DNA from: Craspedostauros australis | Taxonomy: Eukaryota > Bacillariophyta > Bacillariophyceae > Mastogloiales > Achnanthaceae | DNA: 64,000 bases | Assembly: GCA_026770025.1 (NCBI GenBank) | Contig: JAMXDE010000026.1 | Coordinates: forward strand, 800,948-864,947 | Reading direction: 5' to 3' | Shown: one piece after another, positions 40,651 through 50,607 of the stretch | Position numbering within the stretch: the stretch's first letter is position 1 | Layout: each line of letters starts with the position of its first letter | The notes under the pieces: generated by a model | The model's database searches: none | The model's input: the letters and a program-made list of their open reading frames with translations, nothing else | Told to the model about the DNA's origin: nothing | Translations under genes and position numbers: made by a program

Positions 40651-42016
40651 GAATCCGCTCTGGGTTGCTCATCTTGTTGTTGACGTTGTGTGGTCTCAAA
40701 GAAAGAATGGGAGATGTGTCAGTCTGTTCGATAATGGCTGCAAAAGCGACGTCCTCCAATACCTTGGAGTCAGCTTGGTGGTTGCTGTCGTTGTCGCGTG
40801 TTTTCGCCTCGCCTGTGTTCACAGACAAGTTGGTCACATTTTCCAATTCGTTCATGTTTCTCGAGGTGGGCACACAAATTAATTCGTCTGTCATCACAAG
40901 AGCTACGTCGTTATTTCCCTCCATCCCATCAGTTGCCACATTAGCCGAGTCTGCCTCTTTCATGGCTGCCTTCAGCTTGAAGCACTGTAGGATCTTGTGT
41001 CCCTTCTTACCGCAGTACTTACACTCCCCATTGAACTTGGGCTTGCTGTTGTTGACTCCTTGGCCACTCTTCTTGTTCTTGCCGTTGTCTTTCTTGGGGG
41101 CGGAGCGGCAGTCTGCTTTCTTGTGCCCGTAGGCACCACAGTTGCGGCAGTGACCTTTGAAGCCTCCTACTGCAGCGAATGCAGTCTCTTCCCTGTTACT
41201 GTTGTTCTCACGTCTGTTGCCGCCGAGTTTGAGGTATCGGCCGTCGTAGGTGGCACTGACAGCCTCGCGGATGTCTTCGAGGGTCATGGTATCCTCCATA
41301 CCGTCGAACTTGAGCTCCAAGAGCTTCACGTCCGTCTCGTATTCCCTTCCGAGGGCGTTGAGTACGAGCATGTGGTACTGTTGCATATCTATCTTGATAC
41401 CAGTACTACCGAGGCGATTACGCAGCACTTCCATCTCGGTCAGGAACGTGTCTGGGTGTTCGCCTTTCTTCAACCGCATCCCGTTGAGTTGAGCCAACAA
41501 CTTTGCCTTGATAGGCGCGGTACGTTGCTCGTAGATGCGCTCAAGGGCCTTCCACGCCTTGCGTGGGTCTCCACTCTCAGTGGGCCCGCCCTTGGTTCCC
41601 ACCACAGCCATGAAGGCGACATTGCCTTCTGTAGTTTCATGGTTGATCGCCATGGCCAGTTCTTCAAACGCGCACTTAGCCAGCCCATTCTTGTATACCT
41701 CCTTCTCCTCAGCAGTCATCGAGGCTATCTTCTTCGCGATAGACTCACCCTCTTCGATCTTCACATCGGAGATGAGGGCGCTGGGGCCGAAGGGAGCTGG
41801 CTTCACCTCCACCTTGTCTAGATCCATGAGATACAGGTCCTCAAGGCCCCTGCCCGCGGCGCGAGCTAGGAATTTGATGCTCCAACCTGTCCAGCTGGAA
41901 CGCTTGCCGTCGAAGATAACGACGCGGTCGTTCTTGCGGAGATAGGAGCTCATGGTGGTGTGGTGGTGGTGGTGTTTGTTGCTGTGTTGGTGGGTGATGG
42001 AAACGTTGGATTTCAA
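40553..42016 (-). CDS. E5b Gag
   Basis: 487 codons, identical in protein to the 5a Gag. The DNA appears identical over about 1.4 kb apart from a change near the start (the His repeat, about 41960) and one base in the leader. Same zinc knuckles and likely start at 41953 (MSSYLRK). It overlaps the truncated pol by 98 bp in the same +1 arrangement as 5a. It could still supply Gag. Confidence 0.87.
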   Translation of the reverse strand: MKSNVSITHQHSNKHHHHHTTMSSYLRKNDRVVIFDGKRSSWTGWSIKFLARAAGRGLEDLYLMDLDKVEVKPAPFGPSALISDVKIEEGESIAKKIASMTAEEKEVYKNGLAKCAFEELAMAINHETTEGNVAFMAVVGTKGGPTESGDPRKAWKALERIYEQRTAPIKAKLLAQLNGMRLKKGEHPDTFLTEMEVLRNRLGSTGIKIDMQQYHMLVLNALGREYETDVKLLELKFDGMEDTMTLEDIREAVSATYDGRYLKLGGNRRENNSNREETAFAAVGGFKGHCRNCGAYGHKKADCRSAPKKDNGKNKKSGQGVNNSKPKFNGECKYCGKKGHKILQCFKLKAAMKEADSANVATDGMEGNNDVALVMTDELICVPTSRNMNELENVTNLSVNTGEAKTRDNDSNHQADSKVLEDVAFAAIIEQTDTSPILSLRPHNVNNKMSNPERIRVRSEHGEQRQGRRPSSCWCVDRRTSRHQHNS

Positions 42017-42034
42017 TCGTAACGTTTCGAAACG

Positions 42035-42812
42035 TGTTGGAAATCCGGGGTTATAGTAGTAGACTAATCTGTTATCAGTCTGTACCGTTTTAGAACTGTG
42101 AGCACAACATGCTCATCTCCTTTCGATTCCAATTCACAACAAGCATGATCTGCAGCAGCCACCCAAGGTTACACCCTTTAGCTTGGCTCCTTTCGTCTGC
42201 ATCTCCATCTTGCGTTCATCATGGTTCATCGCTTGCTTAGCTGAGAGTTGGAGAGTACCTACATTCGTCAAGTTCATACTCGTAGACCTGTAGGTACCTC
42301 TCCTTCGGTCTCCTGTCACTTCACTGGTCCCACTTCATTTCAGTTCCTCCCTCCGGTCATCTCGATGGTTGCCTTTGGATGCTTGGAACTTATTGTCATC
42401 TGGATCGTGGTCTTGGGTGAATAGGGATCGCCTCTGTTTCGCTTTCTCACATTAGGTTCTCAGGGACGCGTCGACTTGTTCAGATATATTGGTTGTCGCG
42501 CTCATTCGATTCACTCATGGGCTGGTGTGTTGCCATCGTCATAGATCTCTCGGTTCCCGACCGTTATTGGGACATGGCCGAGTAGGCCACTGGATGAGGG
42601 TGCTTGGATGTCGCATAAGACAGGTAAGGCCATTGGGCTGTCCGAGTGCAACTGGTCGATTGCTGGGTTGCGGTTTGTCTGGGAGATGCTATTGGGGGTT
42701 GCGGCAATCATGGGTATCTTTGCACTTAATACCATTCCGGTTCCAGTCAGTCCTCATGGGAGCTGCGGTAGAATAGGGTATCTTTGCAAAGTCGTACCCC
42801 CGATTCCTGACA
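42035..42812 (-). repeat. E5 LTR3
   Basis: 778 bp, outer 5' LTR of the array. It is followed on the left by CGTTTCGAAACG (42023-42034) and on the right by the TGAC duplication and the rest of the E4 LTR. Closest to LTR1. Confidence 0.9.
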
Positions 42813-43287
42813 TGACATCACAGGAATACCACCGCAATACCACGAGGATACCGCGATACTACGACAGCAGGATACCGCGATACCAGCGGATACCACAGTA
42901 TCCATCACACGTGACGTCACATTGAGACCTTAACTACCAGGTCTACAGGAATGAAATATGTTGTGAATATTCCATCAGATTCGATCAATCATCAGATTCA
43001 ACAAAACCTGAGAACGGAACAACGACGAGACAACGAGAGAGAAACGACAACGTTGACAATGAAGTCAACATCAACGAGCAACATGAGAGCAATGTGCATG
43101 AAGGTGCAAGAGGATTGCACCAAGCAATGAGAGCAGGGAAGAGATGGATCAAGAGAGCATCTTGATCATCTCATTTCCCCACGCTCGCTCACCAACAATC
43201 AATAGCAACAACAGTAACAGTAACAGAAACACTTTCGACAAAGAGTGTTGACTACTACCGATTCTCCGTGCGCGGAGCCTTCCAACA
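42813..43287 (+). repeat. E4 5' LTR, second piece
   Basis: Matches the remainder of the 3' LTR (from about 50133 to 50607), ending CCTTCCAACA. It contains GATACC-type short repeats and an intact TGACGTCA at 42912-42919. It is followed by the palindrome CGTTTATAAACG (43288-43299). Confidence 0.88.
42912..42919. promoter_or_regulatory. CRE-like palindrome TGACGTCA in E4 LTR
   Basis: Perfect 8-bp bZIP/CREB site in the 5' LTR; the 3' LTR has TGATGTCA at this place. A second site position, TGACGTCA at 50133-50140 in the 3' LTR, is the point where E5 broke the 5' LTR. In diatoms CRE-type sites are known in CO2/cAMP-responsive promoters; a role here is inference. Confidence 0.4.
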
Positions 43288-43344
43288 CGTTTATAAACGT
43301 TAGCACCAGGGAAGCCCTGTGCAAGGAGAGATCGAAGAGCAAGA

Positions 43345-43590
43345 GACGCTGCATGAGTGACGAGCGAGAGACGAGCTAGCATACCCTCTCACACCGGTGA
43401 TCGAGGACGAAACGAAGAGCGCAAGGCGCTGAATGAGCAGAAGAGACTGAAGTGGCAGAATACCCTCTCACGCGCGTGATCGAGGACGAGACGAGAAGCG
43501 AGACGAGCGCTGAATGAGCGAAGAAACAGAAGAGACTGTATTCCCTCTCACACCAGTGATCGAGGACGAGACCGAGGGAGACGAGGAAGA
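43345..43590 (+). repeat. E4 leader: three about 80-bp direct repeats running into gag
   Basis: The motif CCCTCTCAC...GTGATCGAGGACGA recurs near 43384, 43463 and 43543. The third copy lies inside gag, encoding PLTPVIEDE. Each copy also has an ATGAG just upstream of it, so the gag start region has been triplicated. Upstream ATGs could affect translation. Confidence 0.7.
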
Positions 43591-46500
43591 GACTCCGAAC
43601 CTCACGCGAGAAGGAGCGGGTGCGCCCATCCAACAACCAAGCGCTCAGCAAGGAGCCATCATCGAAACGGAAGCAGAGCAAGCTGCACGAAGAGCCGGCG
43701 GAGAGACGCGGCAGAGAGACCAGCCGAGACCGACATCGGCATCAACAGAGCCACCCATATCGACTCCATCACAGCGAGTGTTCAAAGTGGAAGCGTACGA
43801 GACAGAAGTACAGCAGACGGAAACAGAAGGCAGGGGTAGCGCGTCAGAGAGAGACAGTGGCATCGATCCCCTCGTATCCAACGACAACGAAGAAGAAGAG
43901 AGAGAAGAGAGCCAATCGACAGGCGGCACACAAGACACGAGCAAGCAGACAACAACGAGAAAGAAGATGACGAAGGACACGTACAAGAGGCGCAAGGCCC
44001 CACTCTTCAGCGGGAAGAAGGAAGACTACAACGCGTGGGAATCGCAGGCAAAGGCTTACGCGCGTACGCAGCGATTCAAGGCCATCATGATGGGAGAGAA
44101 GCCCATCCCAACGAAAGAAGACATCGAGAAAGAGAGTGATGAAGAGAAGAGGGAGGCCCTCGAAGAGACGCGCGAACTGGCGCTGGACTGCTTCAGCGAT
44201 CTGATCCTGATGATGGATGCAGAGCAAGGCACTGGAAAGCAGGCGATCCAGCTGATCAATCAATGCTGCGACGAGCAGAACCCCGAGGGGAACCCAGCTG
44301 CAGCATGGAAGATGCTGAAGGAGAAGTACCAGCCGACCGACGCATCCACGGTGCTGCGACTGAAGCGCCAATTCAACACCGAGCGCATGGTGAGGGATAC
44401 GGATCCTGACATCTACGTCACACGGCTTGAGCTGCTCCGCACTCGCCTCCAAGATGTGAAATACGAGATCAGCGAGAGAGAGCTGATCATGCAAGTACTC
44501 AGCAGCCTCAGCAAGGACTACGACGACGAAGTGAGCAACTTCGAATACCAACTGCAGATGGGTCCAGAGAAGGTGACGATCGAGGCCATCCGGAATGTGC
44601 TGAACTACAGATACTCCAAGCTCCAAGGCGGAAAGGCGTACGTGGACGACTTCGCGGATACTGGCAGCAAGCGCGACGACGCGGCGATGGCTGCGACAGG
44701 CGGATTCAAGGGCAACTGCCACAACTGCGGAAAGTACGGCCATCGGTCTGCGAATTGTCCAGACAGAAAGCAAGCGGCCGACAACAACAACAACAACCAC
44801 CAATCCAACAACGGCCGACGAGGAGGCTACAACAACAGAGGCAACAGAAGAGGAGATCAGCGCGGCAATCAAGGAAACCGCGGCAACAGAGGAAGAGGTC
44901 GAGGCAACGGCTTCAGCGGGAAGTGCCATTACTGTGGCATCCCAGGACATCGAGAGGCAGACTGCAGGAAGAAAAAGTTCAACGAAAAGAGAAAGCAGGA
45001 AGAGCAAGGAAGCACGGCGCAAGACGGCGCCGATGATAGATTCGAGATGGTGATGACCATGCTCGACACACCCACACAAACTCACACTGCCTACGCCGTC
45101 GATGATTCATTCTTTGATACCTTCCAACACCGTCCAGGAATAGACGAGGTCCACGACGACACGAGCATCTCAGAATGGCTCAACGACGGACCAATCATTC
45201 ACGAGGTGACGCTCGACAACGAACCTCGATTTGATCTCGATTTCGATTACTGCCTCAACACGCACGACTTGCCGAGCAACGGCAACCGAGAAGAAGACCC
45301 CGAGGAGGATATCGATATCCTCGCCATGGAAGAAGCCGGGGAGCCCCCGATTGAGCAAGACATGCTCCTGGACGACAATCTCTTCGAAGAGACATCAGCT
45401 GCTGGCTCCGCCGAAGAAGAGATCGCTCAAGATGACGGAGATGACAACAGCAACGCAACTCGTCCACTATACGTCCGGAACAGATTCCGTCCTCCCAGAC
45501 CAGAAGGTCAACGAGTCCTTAACCACCACGAAGACGTGATCTTCCCAACCGGCCTACGCTTCGGGCCCACGGACTTCTTCAACCAACGAGGGGCGCACGG
45601 CAGGCACGACACTGTGCCGTACCCAACATTCACGGCCGAGATCAGACAACGCAAACTGATCGGCAACGCCATCCTCAACGCGGCCTGCAATCTATTCCCG
45701 AACAACCGACGTATCCAGATGGCATTCGTCGGACGAGTGTCAGGAATGTTCATCATGGCAGAGCTTCTGTCAATCGAAGAGATCCTGGCAAACAGCATGA
45801 TTCTTAACAGGATCCTCGAGCGCCACGGCCAACCACCACTGAGCATCATGGAGCGGCACTTCATCCTCGGAGGATGCATGGCGGCACTTCTTCACCACCG
45901 ACCACAGGAAAGGCGACCTGAGCCACCGCGACAGGCAAGACCGGAGCCGCCACAGCAAGCGGAACCAATGCGCCCTCCAATCAATTGGGACGATTCCAGC
46001 ACGGGTGAGTCATCCGACGACGACGACTCCTCCTATGACGACGAGTTGGCAATCATGGTTGTGGATCGCACGCGCTTTCGTGCATCCAACCATCACACCG
46101 ACACACCCGATCAACACACATGGCTCGCCGACAGTGGAGCCTCATGCCACATTGTGAATTCGGACAAGGGGATGTTCAACATCCGCCACATCCAATCCTT
46201 TGTGAAGGTCGGTGACAACACGCAACTCAACTCACCAAAGATGGGATCCATCTATCTCCGAGTGAAGCAACGCGACAACACACAGCGCACCATCAGACTG
46301 AACGACGTCAAGTTCGCGCCCAAGATGTGGGTGAATCTGTTCTCAACGAACAAGGCGCTGGAGAATGGATACCAGATCGGCAACAACGGTATCATCATGG
46401 ACATCGCGAACGGCAACGGGAACAAGATCGTGTTCGATCGAGTGTTCCGCACGCGAAATGGTTTCGTGACTGGCGTGCAGATGCATGCAGTCAAGCCACG

Positions 46501-47584
46501 CACAGACATCACGGCTGCGGCCGTCACATCGGATCCACCAAAGGGAATCAACGCGTCCACACTCCATCGCATGTTGGGACACGCCCCACTTGAGGCAATG
46601 CAACGAACCGCATCGCACCACGGATGGAACATCGTCGGCACCATGCCGCCATGCAAGCACTGTGCCATCGCCAACGCACGAGTGAAGAACGTCCCGAAGG
46701 CGACCATCGCGAGAGCATCGCGACGATGTGAGCGATTCTTCATCGACATCAGCTACACAAAGCACACGAGCTTCGGAAACAAGCGGTACTGGGTGTTGAT
46801 CGTAGACGACCACACAGATTACTGCTGGAGCATCTTCCTCACCAACAAGGGTGACCAACCGGCCTTCCTGAAGCGATTCCTTCAGAAGATCCGTCCGCAC
46901 ACCGACGGCAAACCAATCATCTTTCGCGGAGACAACAGCGGAGAGAACAAGGCATCGGAGGCCCATCTGCTCGAAGCCGGATTCGACGTCTCATTCGAAT
47001 ACACGGCATCCAACACACCACAACAGAACGGCAGGGTCGAGCGCAAGTTTGCATACTTGTACACGAAGATGCGATCCATGCTGAACGGCGCCCAGCTCAA
47101 CGAAGAGCACAGACACGGTCTATGGGCTGCAGCAGCCAACGTCGCGACCGCGGTCGCCAACATCACCGTGGCGAAGGGACAGACCAAGTCGCCACACAAC
47201 CTATTCTTTGGAGAGGATCCGAAGTACGCGAGCGGACTCCGTACCTTCGGCGAAGTCGGAGTCGTCAAGACGGCCTATGGAGGCATGACAGCGAAACTCC
47301 AGAACAGAGGCGAGGCGATGTTGTTCGTCGGATATGCTCCACAGCATGGATCCGGCGTCTACAATATGTACCGTCCATCCACCAAGTCCATCATCTGCAC
47401 CAGAGACGTGAAGTGGCTCAACAGATCGTACGGGCACTTCAAGGGTTGGACCTACGGCTCGGACGATGGGAAGCCGGAAGGGAGTCAGATTGTCGCAACT
47501 GACGCCGAGCACCCAACGGAGACTGACGATGATGGATTCATCCTGGTCGGAAGGGAAGGGACAGCACCGTCCCACACAGCTTGA
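43514..47584 (+). CDS. E4 Gag-PR-IN polyprotein (first part of gag-pol)
   Basis: 1356 codons starting MSEETEETVFPL. Gag domain about 140-380 (AWESQAKAYARTQ), zinc knuckles CHNCGKYGHRSANC (about 402) and CHYCGIPGHREADC (about 473), Asn/Arg-rich spacer between them. Protease DSGAS at 873. Integrase: LHRMLGHAPLE (about 1017), FIDISYTKH (about 1076), RGDNSGEN (about 1139), NGRVERKFA (about 1173). It stops at TGA 47582-47584. The next ORF (47606) and the last one (49661) are in the same frame, so this was one gag-pol frame now cut by two TGA codons. Gag and protease share a frame here, unlike E3. Confidence 0.9.
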   Translation: MSEETEETVFPLTPVIEDETEGDEEETPNLTREGAGAPIQQPSAQQGAIIETEAEQAARRAGGETRQRDQPRPTSASTEPPISTPSQRVFKVEAYETEVQQTETEGRGSASERDSGIDPLVSNDNEEEEREESQSTGGTQDTSKQTTTRKKMTKDTYKRRKAPLFSGKKEDYNAWESQAKAYARTQRFKAIMMGEKPIPTKEDIEKESDEEKREALEETRELALDCFSDLILMMDAEQGTGKQAIQLINQCCDEQNPEGNPAAAWKMLKEKYQPTDASTVLRLKRQFNTERMVRDTDPDIYVTRLELLRTRLQDVKYEISERELIMQVLSSLSKDYDDEVSNFEYQLQMGPEKVTIEAIRNVLNYRYSKLQGGKAYVDDFADTGSKRDDAAMAATGGFKGNCHNCGKYGHRSANCPDRKQAADNNNNNHQSNNGRRGGYNNRGNRRGDQRGNQGNRGNRGRGRGNGFSGKCHYCGIPGHREADCRKKKFNEKRKQEEQGSTAQDGADDRFEMVMTMLDTPTQTHTAYAVDDSFFDTFQHRPGIDEVHDDTSISEWLNDGPIIHEVTLDNEPRFDLDFDYCLNTHDLPSNGNREEDPEEDIDILAMEEAGEPPIEQDMLLDDNLFEETSAAGSAEEEIAQDDGDDNSNATRPLYVRNRFRPPRPEGQRVLNHHEDVIFPTGLRFGPTDFFNQRGAHGRHDTVPYPTFTAEIRQRKLIGNAILNAACNLFPNNRRIQMAFVGRVSGMFIMAELLSIEEILANSMILNRILERHGQPPLSIMERHFILGGCMAALLHHRPQERRPEPPRQARPEPPQQAEPMRPPINWDDSSTGESSDDDDSSYDDELAIMVVDRTRFRASNHHTDTPDQHTWLADSGASCHIVNSDKGMFNIRHIQSFVKVGDNTQLNSPKMGSIYLRVKQRDNTQRTIRLNDVKFAPKMWVNLFSTNKALENGYQIGNNGIIMDIANGNGNKIVFDRVFRTRNGFVTGVQMHAVKPRTDITAAAVTSDPPKGINASTLHRMLGHAPLEAMQRTASHHGWNIVGTMPPCKHCAIANARVKNVPKATIARASRRCERFFIDISYTKHTSFGNKRYWVLIVDDHTDYCWSIFLTNKGDQPAFLKRFLQKIRPHTDGKPIIFRGDNSGENKASEAHLLEAGFDVSFEYTASNTPQQNGRVERKFAYLYTKMRSMLNGAQLNEEHRHGLWAAAANVATAVANITVAKGQTKSPHNLFFGEDPKYASGLRTFGEVGVVKTAYGGMTAKLQNRGEAMLFVGYAPQHGSGVYNMYRPSTKSIICTRDVKWLNRSYGHFKGWTYGSDDGKPEGSQIVATDAEHPTETDDDGFILVGREGTAPSHTA

Positions 47585-47605
47585 ACCAAGCCAAAGCGAC
47601 GCTCC

Positions 47606-49639
47606 GTGTCATTCGCCGACGCGAATTCCTACCACGTCCTCTCAGATGACGACGATGAGGACGATGACGACACCAACAACAACACGAGTGCGAAGGAGGA
47701 CTCACCAGGTCTCGCGAGCGAGACGGCGACCACACCAGTGGACGAAGGGACTGCGTCCGAAGAAGAGGTTGACGCGATCCCTGTCGACGACAACACAGTG
47801 ACCGACATTGAAGATGTCGCCCCACCGAGTGTCCCGCCAAGCATCCTCCGCACTCCGCCAACATCACGCAAGCGTTCGCACGAAGCGAACGATGATTCGA
47901 AAGCTAGTCGCACCACGACAGCTGATCCCCCAAAACGACCAAGCAAGCGCGATACCACTCGCAGCGAACGACAACAGCAATACATCGAGCGAAGCAAGCA
48001 TCAAGCAAAAACAAATGCGAAGTCGCGTGCATCGCTGCCATCCAACGTGAAAGGAAAGAGCGAATTGCGCAACCTTGCGAACTACAACAAGCCAGGAAAG
48101 AAAGAGAAGCATGAAGGCAAGCGGTTCACTACAAACCTATCCGTCTTCAATAGGGGAAGCGACACCGACGACGACAAGAGCAACACAGACCACGATCAGG
48201 ACAGCAGCGAGGAGGCCAACGACGATGACGAAACCAATGGCGACACCACCGACGAGAATGAGGAGAACAACGAAGCTACGGACGACAAAGACAGCGATTC
48301 TCCTCCATCAGATATCACCAACGCAGTCACAGATGCTCTATTCGGTAACAACGCAATCAGCACCGACGACTTCGAGATAGAGATCTGCGCAACCACCCAA
48401 GATGAGACAGGAGAGACATCGACGCACATCGAGCCATCAACCTTCGACCAAGCATTCAACCATCCGAATGCAACACACCGGAAGGGCTACAGAGCTGCCA
48501 TCGCAAAGGAGTTCAGTTCGATGGATGCTCGATCCGTCTACAGCAAGATCAAGCGCTCATCGATTCCAAGGGACCGCAGATGCTGCAAGTGCAAATGGGT
48601 GTTTAAATTAAAGCGCAATGGAACCTATCGAGCGCGTCTGGTGGTGTGTGGCTACTCGCAGATCGCAGGAGTGGACTACCAAGAGCACCACTCGCCTGTC
48701 ATCCACGATGTCACGTACCGTGTGATGATGGTGATCATGATGCTGCAGAAGATGGACTGCGCACTCGTGGACGTCGTCACGGCATTCTTGTACGGCGACC
48801 TCGAAGAAGAGGTGTACATGAATTGTCCAAGCGGAATGGACAGCACACCGGATGAAGCGCTGCTGCTACACAAGCCAATCTACGGGCTGGTCCAGAGCGC
48901 ACGCCAGTGGTACAAGATGCTGGTGTCAACACTAAAGGGAATGCGATTCGACCAGAGCGCGGCGGATCCGTGTCTCTTCCATCGCAAGACGAAGAACGAA
49001 ACAGTCATCGTGGCGATCTACGTTGACGACTGCTTCTGCTGCGGACATCAGAAGGCACTCGAACAATTCATGGTGGACATCCAGAAGAGCAAGTTCAAGG
49101 TCACCATCGAGAAGGGTTTGGGTGACTACCTCAGCTGCAACATCCAGCTCAACGCAGACAAGACGAGAGCCGTCCTACGCCAGCCACATCTGATCCGAAA
49201 CCTGATCACCGAGTTTGGTGCAGAGGTGGAGAAGATGCAGCGCTACGCGACGCCAGGGACGCCAAGCCAGAGCATCGTTCGCCCATCCGAAGAGAACGGA
49301 TTGCAGAAGGTAGGTGCAGCAGAGCATGCTGACTATCGCAAGGGAGTGGGAATGCTTCTTTTCTTAATCAAGCATTCACGTCCCGACATCGCCAACCCTG
49401 TCAGAGAGCTGACGAAGGTACTCGACGGACCGACCAAGGCTGCAACCAAGGAGATGCGGCGTATCATCAAATACGTCATCGACACGAAGCACTACGGTCT
49501 GAAGATCCATCCCGTCATGACAGACAACAGCGCATGGAACATGGAGATGTTCTGCGACAGCGAATACGCCGGAGACAAGGACACTCGCATCAGTGTCGGC
49601 GGATTCATTCTCTACCTCTGTCAAGTCCCTATCCTCTGA
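47606..49639 (+). pseudogene. E4 Pol, RT part, ending at an in-frame TGA
   Basis: 677 codons in the same frame as the upstream ORF. An acidic/Ser linker (to about 270) is followed by RT (AAIAKEFSSMDARSVY, WVFKLKRNGTYRARLV, YVDDCFCCG at about 471, SRPDIANPVRELTK) and the start of RNase H (FCDSEYAGDKD). It ends at TGA 49637-49639, directly after VPIL. E3 has Trp (TGG) at this position, so a G-to-A change explains the stop. Confidence 0.88.
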
Positions 49640-50017
49640 CGATCCAAGGCGCAGAAGGCAGTGACACTCAGTTCATCAGAGGCAGAGTACATCGCGCTAT
49701 CCGAAGCGACGAAGGAGATCTTCTTTGTGATGCAACTCCTGGAGAGTGTGGGAGCGCCAGTGAAGACTCCAATCACCGTGAGAGTTGACAATGTTGGAGC
49801 CATCTTCATCGCGAAGAATCCCTCAACATCGCAACGCTCCCGCCATATCGACGTACGCCATCATTACGTCCGCAACATGGTGAATGACAAGCTGATCGAA
49901 ATCATCTTCGTCAAATCAGAGAACAACCGAAGCGACGGCTTCACGAAGAACATCAAGTCGGAGCTACAGCGCGAGCACGAGAAGTCCTACCTACACACTG
50001 GCGACAGCAGCGAATGA
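49640..50017 (+). pseudogene. E4 Pol, RNase H C-terminal part
   Basis: Continuation in the same frame after the TGA. The first ATG ORF starts at 49661 per reading, with TLSSSEAEYIALSEATKEIFF, VRVDNVGAIFIAKNP, RHIDVRHHYVRNM and a DGFTKN tail; ends at 50017. Without readthrough of the TGA this segment would not be made as part of Pol. Confidence 0.85.
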
Positions 50018-50036
50018 CTGACGCCTACAGGAAGGG

Positions 50037-50607
50037 TGTCGGAATGTGTGTACTCGGATGTGTATGCATCAGTCACACTTGCTTGCCGCCATCATCCAGA
50101 ATATTTGGTGGCGGAATCACGACCCAAAACTATGACGTCACAGGGATACCATCGCTGTACCACGAAGACACCGCGATACTACGACACGAGGATACCGCGA
50201 TACCAGCGGATACCACAGTATCCATCACACGTGATGTCACATCGAGACCTTAACTACCAGGTCTACAGGAATGAAATATGTTGTGAATATTCCATCAGAT
50301 TCGATCAATCATCAGATTCAACAAAACCCGAGAATGGAACAACGACGAGACAACGAGAGAGAAACGACAACGTTGACGATGAAGTCAACATCAACGAGCA
50401 ACATGAGAGCAATGTGCATGAAGGTGCAAGAGGATTGCACCAAGCAATGAGAGCAAGGAAGAGATGGATCAAGAGAGCATCTTGATCATCTCATTTCCCC
50501 ACGCTCGCTCACCAACAATCAATAGCAACAACAGTAACAGTAACAGAAACACTTTCGACAAAGAGTGTTGACTACTACCGATTCTCCGTGCGCGGAGCCT
50601 TCCAACA
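50037..50607 (+). repeat. E4 3' LTR
   Basis: 571 bp, TGTCGGAATG...CCTTCCAACA, preceded by the AGGAAGGG tract and followed by GACTAG (50608-50613), which equals 32249-32254. It includes TGACGTCA (50133-50140) and a GATACC-rich stretch (50145-50220). Confidence 0.92.

Larger units (their letters stand above)
32871..42812 (-). mobile_element. E5: nested tandem Copia array with three LTRs
   Basis: Minus-strand array: LTR3 (42035-42812), truncated unit 5b (39100-42034), LTR2 (38324-39099), full-length unit 5a (33648-38323), LTR1 (32871-33647). It is flanked by TGAC on both sides (32867-32870, 42813-42816), a 4-bp duplication inside the E4 LTR. LTR1 and LTR3 share many variants that LTR2 lacks, for example near 33000/42165 against 38455, so LTR1 and LTR3 look like the original pair and LTR2 was added later. 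Confidence 0.9.
32774..50607 (+). mobile_element. E4: Ty1/Copia retrotransposon with nested E5
   Basis: A plus-strand element with its 5' LTR in two pieces (32774-32870 and 42813-43287), interior 43288-50036 and 3' LTR 50037-50607. E5 (32871-42812) sits inside the 5' LTR. Joining the pieces gives about 568 bp against 571 bp for the 3' LTR. A purine tract AGGAAGGG ends at 50036. There is no duplication directly around E4 alone; the matching GACTAG flanks enclose TRIM plus E4. Confidence 0.88.

Noticed and set aside
43844-45085. 413-codon minus-strand ORF
   Set aside because: Antisense to E4 gag; leucine/serine-rich composition follows from the complementary gag codons.
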